Under the pieces are notes generated by a model. That model had not been told where the DNA came from, made no database searches, and worked only from the letters and a program-made list of their open reading frames with translations. A stretch of DNA of 53,645 nt from JBFKMV01 sp041629655 (GTDB lineage Bacteria > Acidobacteriota > Polarisedimenticolia > Polarisedimenticolales > Polarisedimenticolaceae), in the NCBI GenBank assembly GCA_041629655.1, contig JBFKMV010000010.1, positions 1 to 53,645 of the forward strand, in the 5' to 3' direction. The number at the start of each line of letters is the position of its first letter. Positions within the stretch are counted from its first letter, which is position 1. Of the stretch, positions 17,328-25,775 are shown piece after piece. Position numbers and translations under genes: made by a program.

Positions 17328-19379
17328 ATGGAACGTAGATCGAGCCGCATCGGCGGGAGGGTCCTCGTGCTCGCGCTCGCGTGCGGGCTCGGCGGGAGCC
17401 CGGTGTTCGGAACGCTGCTGCCGTTCTACGAGGGCCCCGTGGTGCTCGACGAGCTGCGAGCCACCATCGACGCGAGCGGCGGCACTCCGGCCACGGTCAC
17501 TGTCGACTACACGCTGCGCAACACCTCCGGCGCGCGCACCACGGTCGAGATCGATCGTCTGCCCAGCTCGGCGATCGAGGTCGACGGCGTGCCTTACCCT
17601 GCGGGCACGGTGGCGGTCGTGATGTTCTCCGCGGGCCAGACCCGTCAGGTCACGCAGCAGTACGTGACCGCGGTCCATTCCAGCGGGCCCGGATTCTCCG
17701 GCACCGCGACGCGGGGCATCCGCTTCAATCCGCTGCTGCTGCTGGACGGCGCTCCGAGTGCGGAGCGGATCGGGACTTACGAGATCGTGGCCGATCTGCC
17801 GTTCGGGTCCAGCGCGCCGACCCAGGAGAACAAGCGCCACACCGCGACCGGCTCGGGCGTCGCCGGCCGGGTCATCGAGTGGAGCTTCAGCGACGTCTAC
17901 CACTCGACGCTGTACTTCGAATACTCGGCGTTCAACTTCGTCGTCACGCTGGTCCCGGCCTACGAGGTGCTGGACAACACCTTCCTGCGGATGGATCTCC
18001 TGGTGGAGAACCAGGGGCCGGGGCCGTTGTTCGACGTGACGCTGACCAGCGACTTCGAGCCGTTGCTGTTCGATCCGGAGTCGCCCCAGCAGGAATTCAC
18101 GCTCGAGGGGCTTCCCGGCCCCGGCGAGCCGCCGGACGGCCCGCCCACCGATGACGAACGCTGGGTCTGGCGGCACGTGATCCCGCTCCTGGAACCGCAC
18201 CTGCCCGAGGTCGTCACGCTCGAGCTGAACGTGGTCGGCCCGATCCCGGACGAGCTGACCCTGTCGCCGTTCGTCGCGCTGGCGGGCGGCTCCGGCCTGG
18301 GCGCGACGCCGCCGCCGACGCTGTTCAACAGCCAGTGCGGCAACGGCGTGTGCAACGAGGTGGAGAGCTACCTGACCTGTCCCGAGGATTGCCGCTACTA
18401 CTCCGACCCCGACGGCGACGGGGTCGAGGACTTCGAGGAGCCGGACGACGACCGGGACGGCGATCCCGATGCCACCGACTGCGCTCCGCTCGACCCCCGG
18501 ATCCACAACGGCGCCGCGGAGACCTGCGACGGCGTCGACAACGACTGCGACGGCGTGGTGGACGACTACGTGCGGCGGACGGGATCGGACGTCGGCGAGT
18601 GCCGGAGCGGCCTGGCCCGTTGCGGGCAGGCCGCGTGGGACGACCCGCCCCAGCCGGGCGTGGGTCCCACGCCGGAAGTGCTCGACGGTCTGGACAACGA
18701 CTGCGACGGGGCCGTGGACGACGACCCCGACGACGTCGACCAGGACGGCCACCCCGACGCCGAGGACAACTGTTTCTCGACGCCGAACGATCAGAGCGAC
18801 GCCGATCAGGACGGCGTCGGCGACGCCTGCGACAACTGCCTCACCCGGGCCAACCCGGACCAGTGGGACTCGGACGGCGACACCCTCGGCGACGCCTGCG
18901 ACAACTGCCCCCGCGACTACAACCCGGAGCAGGACCCGGCCGCCTGCGCGCCGCCCGGTCCCGACGGTGACGGCGACTTCTATCCCGACGCGTTCGACAA
19001 CTGTCCGTCGGTGAACAACCCGGAGCAGGAGGACGACGATCTGGACGGGGTCGGCTCGGCTTGCGACAACTGCCCGCAGCACCCCAATCCCGACCAGGAT
19101 GCGCTGCCGTTCCCCCATCCGGTCCGCGCGCTGGACAAGGGGACCCTGGGCTGGAGCCAGCCCGAGGACATCGAGTTCGTCCGCGGCAGGCTGGACGGCC
19201 TTCCGGACTACTCGTTCTTCGATAACGGGTCGTTGCCGGCCGCGGTCACCCTCGACATCTCCGGCGACTCGCCCGGGGCGGGAAGCGGGGTCTACTACCT
19301 GGTCAAGCTGCCGACCCCGTGCGGCACCTGGCAGACGAAGCTCGGAGCGGAGCCCGGACGGGACGCGTTGCTTCCGTAG
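17328..19379 (+). CDS. Secreted MopE/thrombospondin type-3 calcium-repeat protein
   Basis: The ATG at 17328 lies 8 bp after AAGGGGG and starts a signal peptide (VLVLALACGLGGSPVFG). The N-terminal ~300 residues are a beta-rich domain of unknown type (DYTLRNTSGARTTVEIDRLP). A Cys-rich CGNGVCNEVES knot follows, then a MopE-type motif (CDGVDNDCDGVVDD, a second copy DGLDNDCDGAVDD), then thrombospondin type-3 repeats (DADQDGVGDACDNC, DSDGDTLGDACDNC, DDDLDGVGSACDNC). These aspartate-rich loops bind Ca2+ in known families. The C-terminus (VRALDKGTLGWSQP ... YYLVKLPTPCG) resembles the ends of the proteins at 1425 and 24074. Directly downstream of the transglutaminase-like gene, so a possible substrate of it; that link is inference. 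Confidence 0.87.
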   Translation: MERRSSRIGGRVLVLALACGLGGSPVFGTLLPFYEGPVVLDELRATIDASGGTPATVTVDYTLRNTSGARTTVEIDRLPSSAIEVDGVPYPAGTVAVVMFSAGQTRQVTQQYVTAVHSSGPGFSGTATRGIRFNPLLLLDGAPSAERIGTYEIVADLPFGSSAPTQENKRHTATGSGVAGRVIEWSFSDVYHSTLYFEYSAFNFVVTLVPAYEVLDNTFLRMDLLVENQGPGPLFDVTLTSDFEPLLFDPESPQQEFTLEGLPGPGEPPDGPPTDDERWVWRHVIPLLEPHLPEVVTLELNVVGPIPDELTLSPFVALAGGSGLGATPPPTLFNSQCGNGVCNEVESYLTCPEDCRYYSDPDGDGVEDFEEPDDDRDGDPDATDCAPLDPRIHNGAAETCDGVDNDCDGVVDDYVRRTGSDVGECRSGLARCGQAAWDDPPQPGVGPTPEVLDGLDNDCDGAVDDDPDDVDQDGHPDAEDNCFSTPNDQSDADQDGVGDACDNCLTRANPDQWDSDGDTLGDACDNCPRDYNPEQDPAACAPPGPDGDGDFYPDAFDNCPSVNNPEQEDDDLDGVGSACDNCPQHPNPDQDALPFPHPVRALDKGTLGWSQPEDIEFVRGRLDGLPDYSFFDNGSLPAAVTLDISGDSPGAGSGVYYLVKLPTPCGTWQTKLGAEPGRDALLP

Positions 19380-19437
19380 GTCGAGACACGGTCCCGGGCA
19401 CGCTCCGGGCAACGGCCGCGCGTACCGAGCAGCGGGG

Positions 19438-21528
19438 CTAGCGCGGAGGCGCTCCGACCTGCTTCAGCGCCCGCTCCGTCTCCTCCAGCATCGCCTGCGG
19501 ACCGACCGGCGCACCGGTCGCCACCCGCATCCACATGTCCGGCGTGACCCTGCCGGTGCGGCAGACCCGCTCGAACTCCGGGCCGATCTTGCCCGCCTTG
19601 TGCATCGCCTGCTCGATCTGCGCCGCGATCATGTGTCCGATCGGGTAGTCGGGCAGGTACAGGAACGAGTGGATCATGTGCGAGTAGATGCCGAGCAGCA
19701 CGACGTCCTTCTTGCCGAAGACCGGCGCGTAGTACTTGTTCCAGACGTCCTTGGAGATCTGGATCGTCGCCTTCCGCAGCTCGGCCGGCGTGGCGTCCGG
19801 GTGGTCGTACATCCAGTGCCAGACCGCCATGTCGACCAGCGCGACGGCCGCGATCTCGGCCGTGCCCCAGTAGGCGTCGAGCGCCTTCATCGCCTGCTGT
19901 CGCGGGTCCGGCCGGGCCACGCCCAGCAGGTCGAGGTCGCGGGCCTGGAACACGAACGCCAGCGCCTCGGTGAACGCCGTGTTCGGCACACCGTTGAGCA
20001 GCGTGTGGTCGATGTCGTTGAGCGACAGGGTCTGCTCGACGTTGTGGCCCATCTCGTGGACCGCGATGTTGAAGCCCTTGTAGTCCATCCCGTCGGCCCC
20101 GACGCGGGTGCGCAGCCGCGCCTTGGCGCCGCGCATCTGGGCGCCCCAGGCGTGGCCCGAGCCGCGCGCGGGCTCGACGACGATGTTCCCCGCCAGGTAC
20201 TCCGCGCGGTCCCTGGGGAAGTCGAGGCCGACGAGCAGGTTCACCATGTCGCGCTCGTAGGCCGCCGGGGTCGGGTAGCGTTTCTTCGTGATCGCGTCGA
20301 GCTCGGCCTGGCTCAACCCGGAACCGACCCGGAAGCCGTTGTACCAGATGTCGAACGGCTCGAGCGGCCGGCCCAGTCGCTGCTCGATCAGCGCGGCGAC
20401 ACGGGGCAACAGCGGCGAGGACAGCACAGACTCGAACATCGCGCGCACGCGCCGTTCGGGGATCTCGCGATCCTCGTCGAAGCGGCGGGCGATCAGCGTC
20501 GGCGCCGTCGGCGAGTAGGGATCCTCGAGGCTCGCGGCCTTGAACGTGCCGAGCAGGATCTCGTAGCGCGTGTCCGGCTCGCGCGCGCTCGAGATCTTCA
20601 TGCCCGCCGGCGGTGCCTCGTCGGCATCGTTCACCGTCGCGGCGCGGACCTCGTTCGTGAACGGGTTCCAGTCCACGTGCGGGTTGTTGACCACGACGTC
20701 GGGAATCGTCTGCTCGACGATCGCCTCCATCACCCTCTGCACCATGCGTTGCCGGGGCAGACCCGCTTCGCCGTTGCCGTACTGCGACTTGATCTCGTCC
20801 CTGAGATTCCAGTGCGAGAGCAGGCGCAGCTTCGGCGGAAACAGCCGCTCACCGGCATCGTTCACCAGGTGGTGCATCCAGACGTTGTAGTCGGCGATGT
20901 ACTCGTCGGCGGCGGCGCCGGCCCTGGCGATCGCCAGGTTGACCTCGGCCGGCACGCGGCGCCCGAAGCGCTGCGCCAGCCGGGCCTCGGCCCACTGGCG
21001 GCGGGTCCAGGTCGATCCCTCGCCCAGGCGCTGCTCGAGCGTGGTCAGCGGGAAGTTGAGCAGCACGACGAAGGCCAGCTTGTTCTCGAAGAAGTCGGAC
21101 GCGACATGGGCATACGGCGCGTACCCCGCGAACGTCGAGTCGAAGGGGTAGATCTTGCCGACGGTCAGGTCCGACTGCCGGCGGAACGCCAGCACGATCT
21201 CGTTCATGTGCCCGTCGAGCTTCTCGAGCAGCAGCTCGAAGCGGTTGAACATCGCATCGAGGGCCTCGCCCCCGGGGGCAAAATTGTCGAGCACGAAGGC
21301 CTCGAAGGTCTCCGCGCCGCCGTCCTCCTCGCGCCAGAAGTCGAGCACCTGGGCGACGCCGCGCGCGATCCGCGGCCTCTCCCCCTCGCCGTGTCGTTCC
21401 ACGAGCTTTCCGACGACCTTCGGCTCGCTGGCCGCGGCCCAGGCCGGCGCGTCCGCCATGACGGGGACGGTCGAAGGAGCGATGGCGCAAAGGGTGACGA
21501 TCGAAGCTGCCAGAATCAGCGACCTCAT
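19438..21528 (-). CDS. Secreted HExxH zinc metallopeptidase (M3-like)
   Basis: A 696-residue protein. The start (ATG at 21528) has GGGAGG about 6 bp upstream and opens a signal peptide (MRSLILAASIVTLCAIA), so the longer upstream reading is rejected. The zincin motif AVHEMGHNVEQ places zinc ligands at His491 and His495, and TEALAFVFQ about 28 residues on supplies a plausible third Glu ligand, as in M3-type oligopeptidases. The long helical N-terminal half (residues ~60-300) fits the channel-forming domain of that group. Probably an exported or periplasmic oligopeptidase. Family assignment is by motif and shape only. It is transcribed divergently from the toxin-antitoxin pair, and nothing suggests a functional link. 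Confidence 0.8.
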   Translation of the reverse strand: MRSLILAASIVTLCAIAPSTVPVMADAPAWAAASEPKVVGKLVERHGEGERPRIARGVAQVLDFWREEDGGAETFEAFVLDNFAPGGEALDAMFNRFELLLEKLDGHMNEIVLAFRRQSDLTVGKIYPFDSTFAGYAPYAHVASDFFENKLAFVVLLNFPLTTLEQRLGEGSTWTRRQWAEARLAQRFGRRVPAEVNLAIARAGAAADEYIADYNVWMHHLVNDAGERLFPPKLRLLSHWNLRDEIKSQYGNGEAGLPRQRMVQRVMEAIVEQTIPDVVVNNPHVDWNPFTNEVRAATVNDADEAPPAGMKISSAREPDTRYEILLGTFKAASLEDPYSPTAPTLIARRFDEDREIPERRVRAMFESVLSSPLLPRVAALIEQRLGRPLEPFDIWYNGFRVGSGLSQAELDAITKKRYPTPAAYERDMVNLLVGLDFPRDRAEYLAGNIVVEPARGSGHAWGAQMRGAKARLRTRVGADGMDYKGFNIAVHEMGHNVEQTLSLNDIDHTLLNGVPNTAFTEALAFVFQARDLDLLGVARPDPRQQAMKALDAYWGTAEIAAVALVDMAVWHWMYDHPDATPAELRKATIQISKDVWNKYYAPVFGKKDVVLLGIYSHMIHSFLYLPDYPIGHMIAAQIEQAMHKAGKIGPEFERVCRTGRVTPDMWMRVATGAPVGPQAMLEETERALKQVGAPPR

Positions 21529-21641
21529 CGGTGGCCTCCCGAGGGTGAATCGGATGCTGGGAATCGAGGATTCTAGCTCTTGCTGGCCCCCTCGCGCCGC
21601 AGCTTGCGGACCTGCTGCTCCACCCTCGCGGAGGCCCGCGA

Positions 21642-21671
21642 TTGGCGTTTGCATTGCATATGCATTACAAT
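21642..21671 (+). promoter_or_regulatory. Candidate vapBC promoter
   Basis: TTGGCG (21642-21647) and TACAAT (21666-21671) are 18 bp apart, matching a sigma-70 promoter in an otherwise GC-rich sequence. Transcription would start near 21678, giving a ~12-nt leader that carries the ribosome site GGAGG (21679-21683) before the ATG at 21690. Confidence 0.6.
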
Positions 21672-21674
21672 GCA
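21650..21674 (+). promoter_or_regulatory. Palindromic operator overlapping the vapBC -10 box
   Basis: TGCATTG (21650-21656) and CAATGCA (21668-21674) are perfect inverted half-sites. A second palindrome, TGCATATGCA, sits between them. The AT-rich site covers the -10 box, as expected for an operator of a ribbon-helix-helix antitoxin that represses its own operon. Binding by the adjacent antitoxin is inference. Confidence 0.65.
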
Positions 21675-21689
21675 CTGCGGAGGTCCCGG

Positions 21690-21944
21690 ATGGAGGCACA
21701 GGTGACGGTCCGCATTTCCGGCGATCTGAAGCGGGCCCTCGACGAGGCGTCGCGCAAGATGCAGCGCAAGCCGTCCGAGATCGTGCGCATGGCCCTTCGC
21801 GCGTTCCTCGAGGGCGCGTCCGGTCGTGACACCCGCCCCGCCGAGCAGGTTCGTGGGCTGCTGGGTTCCCTCGAGTCCGGCATGCCCCAACTGGCCGAGC
21901 GACACCGCGAGTACATCGTCGAGTCCCTCAAGCATGGCCGGTGA
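21690..21944 (+). CDS. Ribbon-helix-helix (CopG/MetJ-type) antitoxin
   Basis: An 84-residue protein. Its N-terminus VTVRISGDLKRALDEASRKM followed by KPSEIVRMALRAFL is a classic ribbon-helix-helix DNA-binding domain: a beta strand, then two helices with the PSEIVR turn. The remaining ~40 residues would wrap and neutralise the toxin. GGAGG lies 6 bp before the ATG. The stop overlaps the start of the PIN-domain toxin by 11 bp, the usual coupled antitoxin-toxin order. It probably represses its own promoter through the palindrome at 21650-21674. Confidence 0.88.
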   Translation: MEAQVTVRISGDLKRALDEASRKMQRKPSEIVRMALRAFLEGASGRDTRPAEQVRGLLGSLESGMPQLAERHREYIVESLKHGR

Positions 21945-22356
21945 GCTGCTGCTCGATACCGGGGCGCTGGTCTCGCTGCTCGATCGAAGCCAGACGTACC
22001 ATTCCGAGTTCGCGAAGTTCTTCGAAAGCTGGAACGGGCCGGTCGTCAGCACCGAGGCGGTGCTGACGGAAGCGACGCACCTGCTGGCGAAGGTTCCCGG
22101 CGGCCCGCGGGCCTGCTGTGATTTCTTTCTCGAAGGCGGAGCCGTGCTGGTTCCTTCCAGCCCCGCCTCGATACGCCGCTGTCGGGAGCTGATCGACGTC
22201 TACCGTGATCTTCCGATGGACTTCGCCGATGCCACGCTGGTCGTCCTCGCCGAGGAGCTCGACACTCCGCTCGTGCTGACCACCGATCGGCGGGACTTCG
22301 GGGTGTACCGGATCCGTGGCAGAAGGAAGTTCAAGCTCAGGCCCGAGCTGCCCTGA
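21934..22356 (+). CDS. vapC: PIN-domain toxin (VapC family ribonuclease)
   Basis: A 140-residue PIN domain. The acidic metal-binding residues are visible: Asp8 in ELLLDTGALVSLLD, Glu46 in EAVLTEATHLL, Asp96/Asp99 in MDFADATLV, and Asp118/Asp121 in TTDRRDF. These coordinate Mg/Mn for RNA cleavage in VapC toxins, which usually cut tRNA or rRNA. The start lies inside the end of the antitoxin gene, so translation is coupled. All key residues are present, so the toxin is probably active. The target RNA cannot be told from the sequence. Confidence 0.9.
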   Translation: MAGELLLDTGALVSLLDRSQTYHSEFAKFFESWNGPVVSTEAVLTEATHLLAKVPGGPRACCDFFLEGGAVLVPSSPASIRRCRELIDVYRDLPMDFADATLVVLAEELDTPLVLTTDRRDFGVYRIRGRRKFKLRPELP

Positions 22357-22360
22357 GCCA

Positions 22361-22546
22361 CTACCGCGCGACGACCTTGAAGCGGGAGTCCAGCAGCGCG
22401 GCGCCCGTATCGTCCCGGAGGTGCAGGACTTCGAGCCGGTACTCGCCGGCGCCGAGACGCGCGCCGGGGACGAGCAGCGTCACTACGGCGGTCCTGCGCT
22501 CTTCTGGGGAGCCTTCGCCGCCGCCGGCGAGTGGCGGTAGAACGCG
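22361..22546 (-). pseudogene. C-terminal remnant of a beta-rich envelope protein
   Basis: The minus frame ending at 22361 reads VVTLLVPGARLGAGEYRLEV...LLDSRFKVVAR, about 61 residues. It looks like a genuine beta-sandwich C-terminus of the kind found in secreted or membrane-bound proteins of related bacteria. Upstream it runs into an in-frame stop (22547-22549) with no start codon or domain before it, so the 5' part of the gene is lost. It ends 5 bp after the toxin gene, facing it. Insertion of foreign sequence at about 22,550 could explain the truncation. Confidence 0.5.
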
Positions 22547-22948
22547 TCAGGTGCCTGCTGGCACACTTCCGTGGACCGCGGAGACTCGACGCGTTCGTGT
22601 TGATGCCGAGATAAGTGATAAGTGTCTTAGCCGATCGCGACGGCCGACGTCGAGAGCCAGGGAGACCGTGTCGCGGTCCTTGGCGTTCTTCTCAACAAAG
22701 ACCATCGGCTTTATGTGCATCTGCCCGTCGTCTCGTCGCAGGGAATACGGTATCCTGGCCCCAAATCTCCGAGCAGATGCGGAGGAACTCTCCCTCTGGA
22801 AGCTTGTTCCGCACGATGAAAGAGGGTCTGACACTGTCTCGCGCCTCGGCACGCTTGTCGCTACAAGGAAGCGATACGCGAACGTCGTGACTTGCCGGAA
22901 ATGACTGTCGGATGCAACGCGGGCCGACTCCGGCCTGGAGGAGGAAGC
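22547..22948. other. Non-coding, possibly decayed mobile-element sequence
   Basis: About 400 bp without a convincing gene. Composition is less GC-rich than its neighbours. The minus strand carries related short motifs: GACAGTGTCAGACCC (about 22,830), GATACCGTATTCCCTG (about 22,750) and GACACGGTCTCCCTGG (about 22,670). Such imperfect GACAC-GTGTC elements remind me of sequences that flank Y1/REP-type transposases, but no transposase is present. One minus frame, RNKLPEGEFLRICSEIWG, looks protein-like and stops soon after. The 3' end probably holds the promoter of the beta-helix gene. Confidence 0.35.
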
Positions 22949-24040
22949 ATGCGGAAACGACTGCAACTCGTCTCTCTGTTGATCCTGGCCTGCAGCGCCG
23001 CCGTTCCGGCGATCGCAGCGGAGGGCCGCACTCCGGTCTACCTCGACGGGACCGTGATCCTTGCCGACGGCAAGTACGTCATGACGAGGAACATCGTCAG
23101 CGCCGCCGGAGTCCCGGTCATCGACATCGTCGCTCCCTACGTGGACCTCGACCTCAACGGGTTCACCATCTTCGGAGGTCCTGGGGCTCCGTGCATCCAG
23201 ATCAGCGGCAGCCCGACGGAGGTCAGGATCTTCAACGGGACGCTCGTCGACGGCGGCCAGGGCATCGTGCGTCCGCCGGCCCTGGGTCCGGCACAGACGA
23301 TCATCATCGAGGACATGAAGATCGAGGCCATGAACGGGGTGGCGATCGAGCTCTGGGACGTCGAGACCGCGGTGATCCGCCGCAACCGGATCATCGATCC
23401 CGGCGGGCCCGGAATATCGCTGCCGACCCCGGGTCTGTTCACGCACGGCTCGATCACCGACAACACGATCAAGCGGACCCTGGGCGACGGGGTCTTCGTC
23501 GATACCGCCGCGGCGATGGAAATCTCCCGGAACCAGCTCGAGGTCGTGGGGAGTGGGCTCGGCGGCAACGGAATCGCCCTGTTCAACTCGGTGGGCTGCC
23601 TGGTGGCCGAGAACGTGATCTCGGACCCGGCCGGCGACGGGATTCTCCTCGGCAACTCCGGCGGTAACAAGCTCCGAAACAACGTCATCCGCCACGCGTT
23701 CGGACACGGCATTTATGTCGACATCGGGAGCGCTGACAACTTCGTTGTCGACAACGTGGCCACCGACTGCGGCTTCGACTTCGGATTCGGTCACGGCCTG
23801 TGGGTCGAGGGACGCCGGAACCACATCGAAGGTAACACGCTCAACGGCAACCAGAGCTGCGGGATGATGCTCGATGCCCCGTCCGGCGCGAACGTCTTCG
23901 GGCGCAACATGGCCCGGGGCAACGTCGGCGTGGGTTGTCTTCCGTGCCCGCTGCTGTTCCCGCCGGAGTCCTGCGACAATTCCGGCGCGGGCAACGACAC
24001 CAACCTGGAGAACATGATCCCGGGGCCTCCTCCTTTCTAG
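22949..24040 (+). CDS. Secreted right-handed parallel beta-helix protein (NosD/PbH1-type)
   Basis: A 363-residue exported protein. The ATG at 22949 follows GGAGGAGGAAGC, with signal peptide LQLVSLLILACSAAVPAIA. The body consists of PbH1-type coils with the recurrent pattern I.(D/E)N.I..(P/A)..DGI.L..S....(R/V).N.(I/V), for example VAENVISDPAGDGILLGNSG, typical of the carbohydrate-binding/NosD-like beta-helix family. No pectate-lyase or hydrolase catalytic residues stand out, so the activity is unknown. The end is Cys-containing and Pro-rich (MIPGPPPF). It lies 33 bp upstream of another secreted-protein gene, with which it is probably cotranscribed. Confidence 0.85.
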   Translation: MRKRLQLVSLLILACSAAVPAIAAEGRTPVYLDGTVILADGKYVMTRNIVSAAGVPVIDIVAPYVDLDLNGFTIFGGPGAPCIQISGSPTEVRIFNGTLVDGGQGIVRPPALGPAQTIIIEDMKIEAMNGVAIELWDVETAVIRRNRIIDPGGPGISLPTPGLFTHGSITDNTIKRTLGDGVFVDTAAAMEISRNQLEVVGSGLGGNGIALFNSVGCLVAENVISDPAGDGILLGNSGGNKLRNNVIRHAFGHGIYVDIGSADNFVVDNVATDCGFDFGFGHGLWVEGRRNHIEGNTLNGNQSCGMMLDAPSGANVFGRNMARGNVGVGCLPCPLLFPPESCDNSGAGNDTNLENMIPGPPPF

Positions 24041-24073
24041 GGCCTCAGCCCGCTTCCGAGGGGAGGATGAGTG

Positions 24074-25273
24074 ATGAGATCGCAACGATACTTACTGGTT
24101 CCGTTGTTCGCCGCGGCGGGGTGCATCGCCCTCGCCGCGAATCCCGTCTGGGTCACACCCGACGTGCCGACCGCCGAGGGGCTCGGCGGCACCAACCTGC
24201 TGCCCTGGGAGATCTACAGGTACGACGGGGTGAGCTACACCCCGGTGCTGTCGGTCCCCGGCAACCCCGACCTGAACGGGATCCACAAGCTGGATCTCCC
24301 GGGAGACTGGCTGTTCTCGGTGGAGGCGCCATCGGATCTCGGGGGCTTTCTGCAGCCGGCCGGGACCATCGCCGAGCCGCGGGACGTGATCCGCTACGAC
24401 TCGACCGCCAATGTCTACACGATCTGCATGTCCGGCGCCGTGGCCGGGATCCCACCCGGGTCCAACGTGGACGCGGTCTACATGGACGGCGGCGATCAGG
24501 GCGACATGATCGTCAGCTTCGACGTGCCGACCGACATCCCGCCGTTCGCGGGCCCGACCGCGTTCGAGCCGGCGGACCTGATCCGCTTCGGTCCCCTGGG
24601 ACCGGGGATCTGCCCCGGCGCCGGCTTCGCCCTGTTGGCGGCCAACCCTTACTTCGACGCCTCGACCGCCGGACCGGGAGTTCCGCCGTCCAGCATCACG
24701 GACGGGGGAGACGGACCGGCGAGCAAGGTCGTCCTGGCCTTCGATGTGCCCACGGACATTCCACCGTTCGTCGGCCCCGCCGCCTTCAGGCCGGGTCAGC
24801 TCGTCGAGTGGGACGGCATCCTGTTGACCTACTCGGTCTTCGAGAACCTCATCGGCTGGCCGATCAGCAGCATCGTCGACGGCGTGAGCTGCGGGGGCGC
24901 TCCGGGCAGGGTGACCCCCACGACCCTGACCGTGGACAAGGCGGCGGCGCCCCCCGGCGACATCGTCATCAACTGGCCCGGAAGCTGCGCCTCGGGTGCC
25001 CAGGACTACGGCATCTACGAGGGCACCATCGGGACCTATTACAGCCACACGCTGTTCACCTGCACCGACACCTTTCCCCTGTTCACCGAGCAGATCACAC
25101 CCAGCGCCGGCAGCCGCTACTACCTGGTGGTGCCGCATAACATCTGCGGCTCGGTGGAGGGCTCGTACGGAAGGTGCTCGCCGGGCAAGTGCCTGGCGGG
25201 GAACGAGCGGAACGTCGGCGCGGCCGTCTGCCAGCCGGTCCAGGTGATCCCCACACCGCCCGCTTGCCCGTAG
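24074..25273 (+). CDS. Secreted protein with three internal repeats and a shared C-terminal module
   Basis: A 399-residue protein with an N-terminal signal (LLVPLFAAAGCIALA). The AAGC could be a weak lipobox. ATG 24074, preceded by GTG 24071, is chosen because GGGAGG lies 7 bp before it. The N-terminal two thirds contain three related units, two of which carry nearly the same stretch FDVPTDIPPF(A/V)GP.AF followed by a P.(D/Q)L(I/V).(F/W) strand; the first unit is more diverged. The last ~110 residues form a Cys-containing domain ending YYLVVPHNICGSVEGSYG, like the proteins at 1425 and 17328. Function unknown. It follows the beta-helix gene by 33 bp, and a strong hairpin comes after the stop. 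Confidence 0.75.
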   Translation: MRSQRYLLVPLFAAAGCIALAANPVWVTPDVPTAEGLGGTNLLPWEIYRYDGVSYTPVLSVPGNPDLNGIHKLDLPGDWLFSVEAPSDLGGFLQPAGTIAEPRDVIRYDSTANVYTICMSGAVAGIPPGSNVDAVYMDGGDQGDMIVSFDVPTDIPPFAGPTAFEPADLIRFGPLGPGICPGAGFALLAANPYFDASTAGPGVPPSSITDGGDGPASKVVLAFDVPTDIPPFVGPAAFRPGQLVEWDGILLTYSVFENLIGWPISSIVDGVSCGGAPGRVTPTTLTVDKAAAPPGDIVINWPGSCASGAQDYGIYEGTIGTYYSHTLFTCTDTFPLFTEQITPSAGSRYYLVVPHNICGSVEGSYGRCSPGKCLAGNERNVGAAVCQPVQVIPTPPACP

Positions 25274-25301
25274 AGGTTCGGCTCGTTCGATGGTTCGAAG
25301 C

Positions 25302-25329
25302 GCACCGCAGGGTTCCGGCCCTGCGGTGC
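25302..25329 (+). terminator. Strong hairpin ending the beta-helix operon
   Basis: GCACCGCAGGG (25302-25312) pairs perfectly with CCCTGCGGTGC (25319-25329) around loop TTCCGG, 29 bp after the stop. It has no T-tract, like the hairpin at 11004, so both may represent the same local style of transcript end. Confidence 0.55.
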
Positions 25330-25376
25330 AGCGGCCCTGCGAAGCGGGTTTCAGGTTATGATCCGCTCAAGCCGCC

Positions 25377-25775
25377 ATGGAAGAGGTCAAGCCGGTCCTC
25401 GTCGAGGGACGCATCAAGATCCCGTACCGCTGGCCTGCGGGAAGGGTCGGCGGACGCTTTCTCGAGGTCGTACGCACGGAAGGGCGGTTCGAGGCGCTGC
25501 GCTGTCCGAAGTGCGGGAAGGTCAGCGTTCCCCCGCGGCCGCGTTGCTCCACCTGCCGCGTGCTTTCGGAGGACCGGGTCACCGTGGGCCCCGACGGGAC
25601 GGTCACGACCTGGACGCGGCGACCCCAGGGGATCCTCGCCCTCGTGCGGCTCGATGGAGCGGACACGGCGATGCTTCATCGACTGATCGACGTCGACAGA
25701 CCCGAGAGCGGCATGCGTGTCACGCCTGTTCTGCAGAACGGACTCGTCGGCTTCAGGCCGGCGGAGCAGCGATGA
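25377..25775 (+). CDS. DUF35 zinc-ribbon/OB-fold protein, acyl-CoA partner (first copy)
   Basis: A 132-residue DUF35 protein with a rubredoxin-like zinc ribbon, CPKC then CSTC, followed by an OB-fold. Family members (ChsH2, BbsA, archaeal HMG-CoA synthase partners) bind acyl-CoA and form complexes with thiolase-like proteins. The next gene is such a protein, overlapping by 4 bp (ATGA). No Shine-Dalgarno site is seen; TATGAT (25357-25362) could be a -10 box giving a leader of only a few bases. First gene of a five-gene operon. Likely forms a complex with the thiolase-like protein at 25772. Confidence 0.87.
   Translation: MEEVKPVLVEGRIKIPYRWPAGRVGGRFLEVVRTEGRFEALRCPKCGKVSVPPRPRCSTCRVLSEDRVTVGPDGTVTTWTRRPQGILALVRLDGADTAMLHRLIDVDRPESGMRVTPVLQNGLVGFRPAEQR

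Noticed and set aside
19099..21576. An 825-codon plus-strand frame opposite the metallopeptidase
   Set aside because: Shadow of a gene with intact HExxH and signal peptide; no motif in the plus translation.
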